Part shown: piece after piece, positions 32,186 through 42,161 of the stretch
Layout of the letters: every line of letters starts with the position of its first letter
Numbering within the stretch: position 1 is the first letter of the stretch
Origin: Acinetobacter sp.
GTDB taxonomy: Bacteria > Pseudomonadota > Gammaproteobacteria > Pseudomonadales > Moraxellaceae
Length of the DNA: 64,000 nucleotides
Reading direction: 5' to 3'
Assembly (NCBI GenBank): GCA_031277915.1
Contig: JAITLL010000018.1
Coordinates: 62,001 to 126,000 of the forward strand
Program-made: the position numbers and the translations under genes
Notes under the pieces: model-generated
Seen by the model: only the letters and a program-made list of their open reading frames with translations
Told to the model about the DNA's origin: nothing
Database searches by the model: none

Positions 32186-32227
32186 TATAATGATAATTGT
32201 TTCCATTTACTAATGAGAATCATTTTG
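32186..32227. promoter_or_regulatory. Two adjacent Fur boxes in front of fes
   Basis: A box at 32186-32204 (core AATGATAAT) and another at 32209-32227 (AATGAGAATCATT) each match 14 of 19 consensus positions. They lie 40-80 bases before the fes ATG and probably control the fes-mbtH-NRPS-entS operon. Confidence 0.7.
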
Positions 32228-32265
32228 TTAATTTGACCGCGCTTTCTTGTCGAGATGGACTCAAA

Positions 32266-33465
32266 ATGAAGCCATTTTCTCATCCCTTACATCCCCTATT
32301 TCAACAACTCAATGTTGGGAGTGAGGTCTGGTGGAATACCGTTAAAAAAATAGGTAGTCCGCTAGTTAACCTACAAAAAAATAAAGCGCTATATACCTTT
32401 GTTTGGCATAGTCCTGAGCCTAAAGAAAGTATCTTTGTTTATATTGATATCTATTCACAGAGCCCTTCTATCTATCAAAAGTGGAATCGTTTTAGCCATA
32501 TAACTGGAACAAATGTGTACTTCTTTGAAATAGAGCTGCCCCTAGCTTGGACTGGTAGTTATGTTGTAGTTACTGCTAGTGAAGAAGCGCCAGAAACAGA
32601 TTGTGCAGCAACACGACGCTTATGGTGGCAAACACAGCTTAAACAAAATGCTCAAATTGACTCATTCAATCAACATGAGTTTTATACGGGACATCTGGCC
32701 CGATACATCAATCAAATTCAACTCGAAAACACAAAATCTTTCATAGACGATTGCCCAATTACAAAGACATTTCAATGGTCAAGTCGCTTATGCCAACAGG
32801 ACTATTTAGTTGACATTTTTATTAGTCATCGATCGACTCAAGAAGTCTTGCCACTTGTCATATTGCTTGATGGCCAAATATGGAGTCGAGAGCTTTCAAT
32901 TCTGCCCGAAATTCAACATTTAACTATTTCAAACAAGATTCGCCCAGCAGTTTATGTTTTTGTTCATAGTTTAAATAGTCAACAACGCCAACAAGATTAT
33001 GGTTGTCATGATTCGTTTAGTCAGGCGTTGGTTGATGAACTCATTGAAATACTTATAAAAGAATATTCTTTTATTTCTAAAACAGACATTACGTTATGTG
33101 GTCAAAGTTTAGGTGGTTTATGTGCTTTACATAGTACTTTGTTGTTCCCGACCATTTTTACTTCCCTGATTTTGCAGTCTGGATCTTATTGGTGGTCAGA
33201 TTTCTCAAACAGTATTTTAGGGCAAAAGCATAAAGGTAATCTTTTAGAACTGCTTCAAAACCTATCTCATCCATTATCAAAAACAACTCAAATCTATATC
33301 AGTGCCGGCACGTATGAAACCGATATGCGGGACGATGCCCTTCAGCTTTATCAACAATTGCAATCATTCAATCAAGTAAGTTTTCACAGTTTTTCAGGCG
33401 GACATGATGCTGTGAACTGGCGTACCGACTTGCTTAAGGCATTGCAACAAACTCTTTCACTATAA
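32266..33465 (+). CDS. fes: Catecholate siderophore esterase, Fes-like
   Basis: The 399-residue cytoplasmic esterase has an N-terminal immunoglobulin-like domain and a C-terminal alpha/beta hydrolase domain with the nucleophile in CGQSLGGLCAL and a late SGGHDAVNW for the catalytic His. Fes hydrolyses serine trilactones such as enterobactin after import, releasing iron. An open frame reaches a TTG at 32197, but that codon lies inside a Fur box, so I use the ATG at 32266, which gives the length of known Fes proteins. Presence of a Fes is indirect evidence that the product contains serine ester bonds. Confidence 0.88.
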   Translation: MKPFSHPLHPLFQQLNVGSEVWWNTVKKIGSPLVNLQKNKALYTFVWHSPEPKESIFVYIDIYSQSPSIYQKWNRFSHITGTNVYFFEIELPLAWTGSYVVVTASEEAPETDCAATRRLWWQTQLKQNAQIDSFNQHEFYTGHLARYINQIQLENTKSFIDDCPITKTFQWSSRLCQQDYLVDIFISHRSTQEVLPLVILLDGQIWSRELSILPEIQHLTISNKIRPAVYVFVHSLNSQQRQQDYGCHDSFSQALVDELIEILIKEYSFISKTDITLCGQSLGGLCALHSTLLFPTIFTSLILQSGSYWWSDFSNSILGQKHKGNLLELLQNLSHPLSKTTQIYISAGTYETDMRDDALQLYQQLQSFNQVSFHSFSGGHDAVNWRTDLLKALQQTLSL

Positions 33466-33494
33466 CCATTTGTTTCATCAAGGATAACAATATC

Positions 33495-33710
33495 ATGAGC
33501 AACTTACAGGAAAACTATATTAATCCTTTCGATAATGAAAGTTTGTCTTTTCAGGTTTTAAAAAATCAACAAGGTGAGTTCAGTTTATGGCCTGCTCAAC
33601 ATCAGGTGCCATCGGGGTGGGATATTCAGCATGGACCAGATACACGAGCTTCGTGTATTGCATATGTAGAAAAGCATTGGGTTGCTATTAACCCCTTTCA
33701 ACAAGCGTAA
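33495..33710 (+). CDS. MbtH-family NRPS helper protein
   Basis: The 71-residue protein shows the MbtH signature: NPFDNE, QGEFSLWP, VPSGWDIQHGP and the conserved Trp in HWVAINPF. MbtH proteins bind adenylation domains and are needed for folding or activity. It lies 29 bases after fes and 12 bases before the NRPS gene, exactly where ybdZ stands in enterobactin clusters. Confidence 0.95.
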   Translation: MSNLQENYINPFDNESLSFQVLKNQQGEFSLWPAQHQVPSGWDIQHGPDTRASCIAYVEKHWVAINPFQQA

Positions 33711-33722
33711 AGGAGTATTGTC

Positions 33723-36700
33723 ATGAATCAAGCATTAAACAATGAATTTACTCCAGATATTTCTCAACCAGCTCGCTTTGAATTGGCATCTACTCAGCTC
33801 GGTATTTTTCTTGCCGATCATTTAAGTTCAATTGAAGATTTATATACCATTGCGCATTGTTTGGAACTACCAAAAACTGTCGACCTCCCAACATTTAAAA
33901 AAGCAATTCAAATCGGCTTGAGTGAAGCTGATACGGTCATTGCTTCATATTCATCTGACCCATCTCAACCGTTTATTGAGCTTAGCAACCAAATTCAGTT
34001 TAAAATTGAAGAATTTGATTTTTGTCATTTAACTCCCAAAAAAGCTCAGCAACGTTTATGGGACTGGATGCCATCAGATCGTCAATGTGCTAAATCACTT
34101 AAAACGGGTGAATCTCAACTGTTTCGTCAGGTGTTATTTACGACGCATGATAAAGTGTATTGGTATCAACGCTATCACCACATCATGCTTGATGGCTTTA
34201 GCATGATTAACCTGACCAAACGTATTGTTGAACTCTATCAACAATTACAAGAAGAAAAAGACCTTTCAGCTTCTCCGTTCATTGGCGTCAATGATGTTAT
34301 TTCTGAGCGTCAGGCTTATGAAAATAGCCATCAATTTAAAATAGACCAAGCTTTCTGGAAGGCATATTGTGAAGATTTACCTAGTCCAGTTAGTTTAAGT
34401 ACTCATCATTTAGCAGCAAAAACCACAGCGACATTTATTAAGCATCAGCTGCGTTTTTCGACAGGGATTTTAGAGCAGATTCAAGCTTTAGCTGCGCAAT
34501 CTAAATTAGCTTTGAATGACATGATGATGTCATTGTCATTACATTATATTTACAAAGTGACCGATAAAGCTGATTTAGTTAATGGTATTCCATTCATGCG
34601 CCGTTTAGGTTCAAAAGCGATTCGCTCAACCTTACCTACGGTAAATGTGTTGCCTGTGAAGTTTAAAGTTGCTGAAAAAGACAGTTGGGTAAGCTTGGCT
34701 CAACATGTACAAGAGCAATTACGACAAATTCGTCCGCATCAGAAATACGATGCTGAACAAATTTTAAGAGATTTAAATAGTATCGATATTCATGAACGAA
34801 TGTACGGCCCTATTTTAAACTATAAAGCTTTTGATCAAGACTTGATCTTAGATGGTGAAAAGGTCAAAACACACCATATTTCTACAGGACCAATTGATGA
34901 TTTTGAGTTTTCTTTTATTGTTCAAGATCATGAACTCATTATCGAACTACGTGCAGATTCGCAGCGTTATACACAAGATGAACTATTTAACCATGGTCAA
35001 CGCTTAACTTTATTGCTTGAACAAGCTCTAATTCGTCCAGAACAGGCATGTAGCAATTTTAATATTACGACACCACAAGAGCTTGCTACCTTGACTCAAA
35101 GTGGTATTGGTCCACGTGTTAGCCATCCTGAACAATATAATAATGTTCTAGATATTTTTTATGAGCAAATTAAAAAGTATCCCGAACGTACCGCAATTGT
35201 GAGTGGTGAACGTCCAAACCTTCAGCATCTTAGTTTTGCTGAGCTTGCGGTACAAGTAAATCAACTCACTCGTTTTTTACAAGAAAATGGGGCCAAAAAG
35301 CAAACTGTCATTGCTGGAGCTATTCCTCGTTCGATTGACTCAGTTGTGGTGATGTTATCTGTACTCAATTCTGGTGCGAGTTTCTTACCTCTCGATTTAG
35401 ATTATCCAATCGATCGTATGCAAATGATGTGTGAAGATGCAAATCCACTATTTGTATTAACTACACAAGCTCTTGCACAGCAACTACCAGAAAATATTCA
35501 GCAGTTATATCTTGATCATGAAGATGTTCAAACGCAAATTCGAAAGCAAGATGCGAGTGATATTCCTGCCGAAAATCGTAAATTTGATTTCCAAGACGTT
35601 GCTTATGTAATTTTTACCTCAGGTAGTACTGGCCGTCCTAAAGGGGTAATGAACACACATGGTTCTTTGCTCAACCTCATTTTGTCACATAAACCAACCA
35701 TTTACTGGCCTGTATTAGAAGCTGTAAATGAGCGTTTCCCTGAGCGTCCGTTACGTGCAGCGCATACACACTCTTTCTCATTTGACTCATCTTGGCTACA
35801 AGTTTTCTGGATGCTCTGGGGCCAAGAGCTACATATTTTTGATGAAAACATGCGTCGTGATGCATTTGGTTTAGTGCAAGAAATTCAGCAACGACAAATC
35901 GATACACTTGATTTACCGCCATCTTTTTGTGCGCAAATGATGACGAATGGTTTATTTGCTGAAAATCAGCATCAACCCAGTCTTATTTTGATTGGTGGCG
36001 AAGCTGCACCGTTAGCTTTATGGCAACAGCTGAATGCTCAGCCAGCGCTTTTTGCACATAACTTATATGGCCCAACAGAATATACGGTTGATACTTTCCG
36101 AGCAGAATTAAAACAGACAGCTCGCCCTGTCATTGGTAACCCTATTGGTAATACACAGGCCTATGTACTAGATCGCCACTTGCAACGATGCTCAACTGGT
36201 GTCATTGGTGAGCTTTATATTTCTGGTTTTGGGATTGCCAATGGTTATTTAGGTCGCGCTGACTTAAGTGCTGCCCGTTTTGTAGCGAATCCATTTGAAC
36301 ATGGACAGCGCATGTACCGTACAGGTGATTTAGTCCGCTGGAATAGCGCGGGTAAACTTGAATTTATGGGGCGCTGTGATGACCAGATTAAAATTCGTGG
36401 TTATCGAGTTGAGATTGGTGAAGTTGAAAATGCACTTTCGATTTTAGCCAATGTTGAAAGTGCAGTCGTGATTGCAGAACCGATTAATAACAGTCATCGT
36501 TTACTCGGTTATTGTGTGGTCAAAGACATTGAACTTGATGAAAAAACCAGTGAGCAATTAAGTCAGCAATATTTAAGTCAGTTACGTCAAAACTTACCTG
36601 AATATATGGTGCCTTCTGCCCTGACTGTTATGTCCGAATTTCCACGAAATGTAAGTGGTAAAGTCGATAAAAAAGCACTGCCAAAGCCTCAAATTCGTAC

Positions 36701-39700
36701 CCATAGCCGAATGGCCGAAACGTCTGAACAACAACTTTTATGTCAAATTACTGCATCTGTTCTTAAGCTTGACGCAATTGGAATTGATGACGACTTCTTT
36801 ATGACAGGTGGCGATAGTATTTCGGCCATTATGCTTTGTACTCAATTACGCCAACGTGGTTACGGCTTAAGACCAAGTGATGTATTCCAATTTAAAACAG
36901 TCGCCGCTATGGCACCGCAACTCACCCGTTTAGATGAACAACAAACGGCTGTTTCAAAACCGTTATTTTCAGCAGACCTAGAACAAAAGGTTCAAGAAAA
37001 ATATGGAAAAAACAGCACTATTTTACCTTTGCTTCCTTTGCAAAAAGGCATGCTGTTCTTATCTCAAGTAGAAAATCAATCGAACTATAATGCCTTTACT
37101 CGTCTTAGTTTAAATGGAGATATTGATCCAGTACGTTTGCAGCAAGCGTTGATTACCGTATTAAAACGTCACCCTCAATTAGGCGGACATTTTGATAGTG
37201 AATTAACTGAAGAACCTGTTTTTATCTATTCATTACATCCTACTCAAGCTTGGCCAGTTCAGTTTTGCTCAGTCACTCCCGATCTGCTTGAGCAAACCAT
37301 TCAAGAAGCATTGCAGCAACCGATTCACCTCGACCAACCCTATGGCTTAATTCGGGCAACCTTAATTCAACATGCTCCAGAACATTCAGAATTATTGATT
37401 ATGGTGCATCATCTGTTAACAGATGGTTGGTCAACTCCGCTGTTTTTACAAGACTTTATTAAAGCCTATCAGCAAACTAATCAACAATTACCTGTGCTTG
37501 AATATAGTTATGAAACAGTAATTAAAGCTTTATCTGGACGTGACCATGAAACATCAAAAGTAATTTGGCAACGTGATTTAGCAGATTTACAGCCACTTAT
37601 TTTATTTAATCAAGCACAGCAAGCTGTACAGGAAACTTCATATCGTTTAAGTGCTGAGTTGGGTGCGAAACTTCAACACAAATTACGCCAGCAAGGCATC
37701 ACGCTCAATGTCTTCATGCAAATGATTTGGGCAATGACTTTAAATATTTATGCTCATCGTGAAGATATTGTGTTTGGTACTCCTGTTTCTGGGCGTTCAG
37801 CACCTATCAATGGCTTAGATCAGCAGATCGGATTGTTTTTAAATACGATTCCAGTGCGTGTAAAGCTCAACATGCAGCAAACACTTTGGGAACAATTGAC
37901 TCAGTTACAGCAATTGCATGTTGAACATTTAGAACATGATGGTTTAGGACTGGGTGCAATTCAGCAATTGATGGCTCAAGGTAATCTTTTCGATAGTTTG
38001 TTAGTCGTAGAAAACTACCCTGATAACCAGTATTTACAGCAAAAACTTGGTGATGCTGCGATTTCAAAACTCACAAATCGTGGTTATAGCCATTACCCGC
38101 TTGCTTTGCTGGTTATTCCCGATCATCAAATTGAGCTATTACTCGAACAGCGTGGTGTAATTGATCAACCAGAACATTTTCTTAAGCGAATGGTTCAATT
38201 GATTGAAATTGCATTAAATGAACCAGAGACGTCTCTTGGTCACTATCGATTACAACTGGCTGAAGAGCACGAATTAATCCAGAAAACGAATCAAACCCAA
38301 TACTATGTTCGTCAGAGCACGTTACAGCAATTACTCAGAGAACAAGCTCGAATTACTCCTGAACAAACGGCATTATCTGATGAAAATCATCAGCTCAGTT
38401 TCAGTGAAGTGCGTTTGCAAGTTTGTGCTTTAGCACAGCAATTACAAAGCGCGGGTGTACAGGCTGGAGATATTGTTGCGGTTGCCCTACCAAGATCAGT
38501 CAAACTGAGTATCGCTATTTTAGCAGTGATTGAAGCAGGTGCGGCTTATTTACCTATTGATTTACAACATCCGTCTGAACGCATCAAATTTATGTTGCAG
38601 GATGCCAAATCTAAACTTGTGATTGGTGAACAAAAAGATCTAGCTGCTATTGCCTCTACATCAATAACTACCTTTGCTTTTAATGAATTGTTTGATGAAA
38701 CAAAAGTTGATTTAAGCAGCTATAAAACAACAGTCATTACGCCACAGCATCCGGCATATTTAATCTATACATCAGGTACAACAGGCCAGCCAAAAGGTGT
38801 TATGGTTTCTCACCAAGCCATTGTGAACCGTATTTTATGGATGCAATCAGAGTATCCAATATCAGCAGCCGATACAATTTTACAAAAAACGCCATGCACT
38901 TTTGATGTTTCGGTATGGGAGTTTTTCTGGTCATATTTAGTGGGTGCACGATTGGTTATGGCACCTATGGATGCACATCGTGATCCATTGGCATTATTAA
39001 GCCTCATTCAAAAATATCAGGTAACAACATTACATTTTGTACCGTCAATGTTGGCTGTTTTTGAAAATGCTGCTACCGAAATTTTGTCATCTGCTCAGCG
39101 TCAAAGTTTGCCAATCCGCCGAGTGTTTTGTAGTGGTGAGGCATTACCAACGGCTTTAGCAAAATCATTTACTGAACACTTTAACTGTGAATTGCATAAC
39201 TTATATGGCCCAACAGAAGCTGCGGTAGATGTGAGTTATATGGATGTAACTCAAGAATTAGACTCTAAAGAAAACAGTATTGCTATTGGTTATCCAGTCT
39301 GGAATACCCAGCTTTATATTTTAGACCAATATTTACGCCCTGTTCCTGTTGGAGTGGACGGTGAGCTTTATTTAGCAGGTCATCAACTGGCCATGGGTTA
39401 TTTACATCGAGCAGACTTAACGGCAACAAGTTTTGTGGCTAACCCATTTGCAGCAGGTCAACGCATGTACCGCACTGGTGATATTGCTCGCTGGCATGCT
39501 GACGGTCGTATTCAATATGTGGGCCGTGCTGATGACCAGTTAAAGATACGTGGGCAACGTATTGAATTGGGTGAAATTGAACAGCAATTACGCTTACTCA
39601 GTGGTCTTGATGTGGTTGTACATCCTATCTCTTCTGAGCAAAATAAAGCAGATGTTCAATTGGTCGCTTACTTGCAAACAACTGCACCTGTGGACATCGA

Positions 39701-40874
39701 CCAGTTAAAGAAACAATTGGCGAAACAGCTTCCTGCATATATGGTGCCGACACACTATATGTTGGTCGAGCAATTTCCATTAAGTCATAATGGTAAGCTG
39801 GACCGTAAAGCACTGCCGCAACCACAACTTAACCCTTCAAATACAGAAAAACAGTACGCCACCACTGCTTTTGAACATGAACTGACACGTATTTTCCAGC
39901 AAATTTTAAATACAGATCAGAATATTGGTGTTAACGAAGATTTCTTTGCCATTGGTGGGCACTCCATTTTGGTGATGAAGCTTGCAATTGAAATCCGAAA
40001 AGTATTTAAGCGGACCATTCCAATTGGCCAATTGATGAGTCATGTCACGATTCAACGTTTAGCAGCTTTACTGCTTACACAAGAACGTTTAGCAGAAGTT
40101 GAACAAACTGGTATGCAACCTATTTTACCAATCCGTTCTGGCTCAGGGCATCCATTGTTCTGTTTCTTCCCTGGTTCTGGTTCGGCATGGCAATATACGG
40201 TTCTGAATCGTTATCTGCATTCTGATTTACCCATTATTGGATTGCAGTCACCTCGACCAGATGGCCTATTGGCAAATAGTACTGATATGGACGAATTGGT
40301 TGAAAAACAACTTGAGATTATGCGTAAGCAACAACCAACCGGACCTTATACTTTATTAGGTTATTCACTTGGCGGCACGGTGGCTTATGCAGTTGCAGCG
40401 AAGTTAACTGAACAAGGTGAAAAAGTTGATTATCTCGGCTTATTAGACACTTACCCTGCTGAAATTCATCAGTGGTTAGATTTATCTGTCGAGGAAATGA
40501 ATGCTGAAGCTGAACAAGAACAGCTTCAATTCTTCAATGATATTTTAGCCGATGCAGATACGGCTTTAAGTGAAGAAACCCGCCGTTTACAAGAGGATAT
40601 TTTCGCAAACTATCGCGATGCGGTCCGTTTATTAAAACCTTATAAAATGCCAAACTTTGATGGTGAACTACACTTAGTTGTCGCTGAAAAAGACTTGCTG
40701 CCGTATATCCAACCAGAACAACAATGGTCACCTTTAGTTAAAAAACTTAATATTGTTCGACTAAGCGAAGCGGACCATACCGATATATTGTCTCCACAGC
40801 AGCTTGAAACACTTGGTCCGATTTTAAACCGCATGATTTGTCAGGCGCGCGGTTTAGAGGAGCATACGCCATGA
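33723..40874 (+). CDS. Two-module siderophore NRPS with thioesterase (C-A-T-C-A-T-TE)
   Basis: The 2383-residue synthetase has condensation domain 1 (HH152-153, MLDG), adenylation 1 (SGSTG at 633-637), carrier 1 (GGDS, Ser1032), condensation 2 (HH1229-1230, LLTDG), adenylation 2 (SGTTG from 1684), carrier 2 (GGHS, Ser2081) and thioesterase (GYSLG, Ser2215). Adenylation 2 reads D1728 V1729 W1732 H1771 F1802 S1804 L1827 V1835 D1836, the EntF serine code. Adenylation 1 reads D688 S689 L692 D730 L756 G758 L781 V789 D790, two extra acidic residues suggesting a basic amino acid. Size and order resemble DhbF of bacillibactin, but the codes are not Gly-Thr. There is no separate epimerisation domain. 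Confidence 0.93.
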   Translation: MNQALNNEFTPDISQPARFELASTQLGIFLADHLSSIEDLYTIAHCLELPKTVDLPTFKKAIQIGLSEADTVIASYSSDPSQPFIELSNQIQFKIEEFDFCHLTPKKAQQRLWDWMPSDRQCAKSLKTGESQLFRQVLFTTHDKVYWYQRYHHIMLDGFSMINLTKRIVELYQQLQEEKDLSASPFIGVNDVISERQAYENSHQFKIDQAFWKAYCEDLPSPVSLSTHHLAAKTTATFIKHQLRFSTGILEQIQALAAQSKLALNDMMMSLSLHYIYKVTDKADLVNGIPFMRRLGSKAIRSTLPTVNVLPVKFKVAEKDSWVSLAQHVQEQLRQIRPHQKYDAEQILRDLNSIDIHERMYGPILNYKAFDQDLILDGEKVKTHHISTGPIDDFEFSFIVQDHELIIELRADSQRYTQDELFNHGQRLTLLLEQALIRPEQACSNFNITTPQELATLTQSGIGPRVSHPEQYNNVLDIFYEQIKKYPERTAIVSGERPNLQHLSFAELAVQVNQLTRFLQENGAKKQTVIAGAIPRSIDSVVVMLSVLNSGASFLPLDLDYPIDRMQMMCEDANPLFVLTTQALAQQLPENIQQLYLDHEDVQTQIRKQDASDIPAENRKFDFQDVAYVIFTSGSTGRPKGVMNTHGSLLNLILSHKPTIYWPVLEAVNERFPERPLRAAHTHSFSFDSSWLQVFWMLWGQELHIFDENMRRDAFGLVQEIQQRQIDTLDLPPSFCAQMMTNGLFAENQHQPSLILIGGEAAPLALWQQLNAQPALFAHNLYGPTEYTVDTFRAELKQTARPVIGNPIGNTQAYVLDRHLQRCSTGVIGELYISGFGIANGYLGRADLSAARFVANPFEHGQRMYRTGDLVRWNSAGKLEFMGRCDDQIKIRGYRVEIGEVENALSILANVESAVVIAEPINNSHRLLGYCVVKDIELDEKTSEQLSQQYLSQLRQNLPEYMVPSALTVMSEFPRNVSGKVDKKALPKPQIRTHSRMAETSEQQLLCQITASVLKLDAIGIDDDFFMTGGDSISAIMLCTQLRQRGYGLRPSDVFQFKTVAAMAPQLTRLDEQQTAVSKPLFSADLEQKVQEKYGKNSTILPLLPLQKGMLFLSQVENQSNYNAFTRLSLNGDIDPVRLQQALITVLKRHPQLGGHFDSELTEEPVFIYSLHPTQAWPVQFCSVTPDLLEQTIQEALQQPIHLDQPYGLIRATLIQHAPEHSELLIMVHHLLTDGWSTPLFLQDFIKAYQQTNQQLPVLEYSYETVIKALSGRDHETSKVIWQRDLADLQPLILFNQAQQAVQETSYRLSAELGAKLQHKLRQQGITLNVFMQMIWAMTLNIYAHREDIVFGTPVSGRSAPINGLDQQIGLFLNTIPVRVKLNMQQTLWEQLTQLQQLHVEHLEHDGLGLGAIQQLMAQGNLFDSLLVVENYPDNQYLQQKLGDAAISKLTNRGYSHYPLALLVIPDHQIELLLEQRGVIDQPEHFLKRMVQLIEIALNEPETSLGHYRLQLAEEHELIQKTNQTQYYVRQSTLQQLLREQARITPEQTALSDENHQLSFSEVRLQVCALAQQLQSAGVQAGDIVAVALPRSVKLSIAILAVIEAGAAYLPIDLQHPSERIKFMLQDAKSKLVIGEQKDLAAIASTSITTFAFNELFDETKVDLSSYKTTVITPQHPAYLIYTSGTTGQPKGVMVSHQAIVNRILWMQSEYPISAADTILQKTPCTFDVSVWEFFWSYLVGARLVMAPMDAHRDPLALLSLIQKYQVTTLHFVPSMLAVFENAATEILSSAQRQSLPIRRVFCSGEALPTALAKSFTEHFNCELHNLYGPTEAAVDVSYMDVTQELDSKENSIAIGYPVWNTQLYILDQYLRPVPVGVDGELYLAGHQLAMGYLHRADLTATSFVANPFAAGQRMYRTGDIARWHADGRIQYVGRADDQLKIRGQRIELGEIEQQLRLLSGLDVVVHPISSEQNKADVQLVAYLQTTAPVDIDQLKKQLAKQLPAYMVPTHYMLVEQFPLSHNGKLDRKALPQPQLNPSNTEKQYATTAFEHELTRIFQQILNTDQNIGVNEDFFAIGGHSILVMKLAIEIRKVFKRTIPIGQLMSHVTIQRLAALLLTQERLAEVEQTGMQPILPIRSGSGHPLFCFFPGSGSAWQYTVLNRYLHSDLPIIGLQSPRPDGLLANSTDMDELVEKQLEIMRKQQPTGPYTLLGYSLGGTVAYAVAAKLTEQGEKVDYLGLLDTYPAEIHQWLDLSVEEMNAEAEQEQLQFFNDILADADTALSEETRRLQEDIFANYRDAVRLLKPYKMPNFDGELHLVVAEKDLLPYIQPEQQWSPLVKKLNIVRLSEADHTDILSPQQLETLGPILNRMICQARGLEEHTP

Positions 40875-42121
40875 GCTTCAAATCTATATTGACCGATTTT
40901 AGTCTTTTAAGACGTAATGCTCATTTCCGACATGTATTTATTGCCCGCACATTGTCATTGTTAACAATTGGCATGTTGGTCGTGGCTATTCCAAAACAAG
41001 TCTACGACATTACGGGTAGTTCGTTAAATGTTGCAGTTGCAATGGCTTTTGAAGGCATTGCCATGTTTATTGGCTTGTTACTTGGTGGTTTGCTGTCAGA
41101 TCGCAAAGATCGAAAATGGCTGATTTTATTGGCACGTGGTGTGTGTGGTTTAGGCTTTGCAGGCCTCGCCATCAACGCCATGTTTGAGCACCCTTCGCTC
41201 TATGCTATTTATTTTTTATCGGCATGGGATGGTTTCTTTGGTGCACTGGGTGTAACCGCAATGATGGCGATCATGCCTGTGATTGTAGGGCGCGAAAATA
41301 TTGTACAAGCCCGTGCGATCAGTATGGTATCCGTACGTCTTGCAACTGTTATTTCACCAGCAATCGGCGGTATTTTAATTGCGGTTAGTGGTGTAGCAAC
41401 TGTGTATTGGGTCTCAACCGTGGGTACTTTACTCACTGTGTTTTTATTAATGGGGCTGCCTGCACTTAAACCACAACATGCATCAAATGGTGAGAGTCCT
41501 CTTCGCCAATTAGCTCAAGGGTTTAAATTTGTTTTTAAAAATAAAGTGGTTGGTAGCACCATTTTAATTGGAACACTGCTCAGTTTTAGCAGTGCTATTC
41601 GTATTATTTTTCCGCAAATGGCAGATGAAATTTTTCACGGTGGCGCATTTGAACTCGGACTTATGTATTCAACCGTTCCGTTAGGCTCGACTTTAGGCGC
41701 CTTATTGAGTGGATGGACAACAAGGTTACTTCGACCCGGCTTAGTTATGCTCTATACGTGCTTAGGTGTTTTTAGCTGCATGATTATGATTGGACTTTCA
41801 CCGTGGCTCATCGTGACTTTACCAATTTTATGTGTGTTTGGATATTTGATGTCGATTGCCAACTTGCTTCAATACAGTATTGTGCAAGGACATACACCTG
41901 ATGAATATCTAGGCCGTATTAACGCAATCTGGCTCGCACAAGATGCGTTAGGCGATTCGATTGCAACCACAACTTTAGGTCTTTTAACTCGGTTTTTACC
42001 AATATCAGGAAGTATCCTCTTCTTTGGTATATTAAGCTTTGCAGTAGGATTTATGTTCTTATTCAACTCTCAAGATATGCGTGAAACAGGGTTCCAAGAT
42101 CCTAAATTACAAGAAAATTAA
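40871..42121 (+). CDS. MFS siderophore exporter, EntS-like
   Basis: The product of about 416 residues is a 12-helix major facilitator with the loop LLSDRKDRKW between helices 2 and 3. EntS-type exporters move catecholates from the cytoplasm to the periplasm. I chose the ATG at 40871, which overlaps the NRPS stop as ATGA and has GAGG 11 bases upstream; a longer frame starts at 40838 inside the NRPS and is unlikely. As the last gene of the fes operon it is translationally coupled to the synthetase. Confidence 0.88.
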   Translation: MSFKSILTDFSLLRRNAHFRHVFIARTLSLLTIGMLVVAIPKQVYDITGSSLNVAVAMAFEGIAMFIGLLLGGLLSDRKDRKWLILLARGVCGLGFAGLAINAMFEHPSLYAIYFLSAWDGFFGALGVTAMMAIMPVIVGRENIVQARAISMVSVRLATVISPAIGGILIAVSGVATVYWVSTVGTLLTVFLLMGLPALKPQHASNGESPLRQLAQGFKFVFKNKVVGSTILIGTLLSFSSAIRIIFPQMADEIFHGGAFELGLMYSTVPLGSTLGALLSGWTTRLLRPGLVMLYTCLGVFSCMIMIGLSPWLIVTLPILCVFGYLMSIANLLQYSIVQGHTPDEYLGRINAIWLAQDALGDSIATTTLGLLTRFLPISGSILFFGILSFAVGFMFLFNSQDMRETGFQDPKLQEN

Positions 42122-42130
42122 ACCCTAAAT

Positions 42131-42158
42131 AAAAGAAGGCAATTCGTTGCCTTCTTTT
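42131..42158. terminator. Bidirectional terminator between exporter and PPTase genes
   Basis: AAAAGAAGGCAA pairs with TTGCCTTCTTTT around a TTCG tetraloop. The genes on both sides converge here. Confidence 0.92.
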
Positions 42159-42161
42159 ACT

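Noticed and set aside
32197-32265. Longer fes start at a TTG
   Set aside because: The codon lies within a Fur box and would add residues absent from known Fes proteins.
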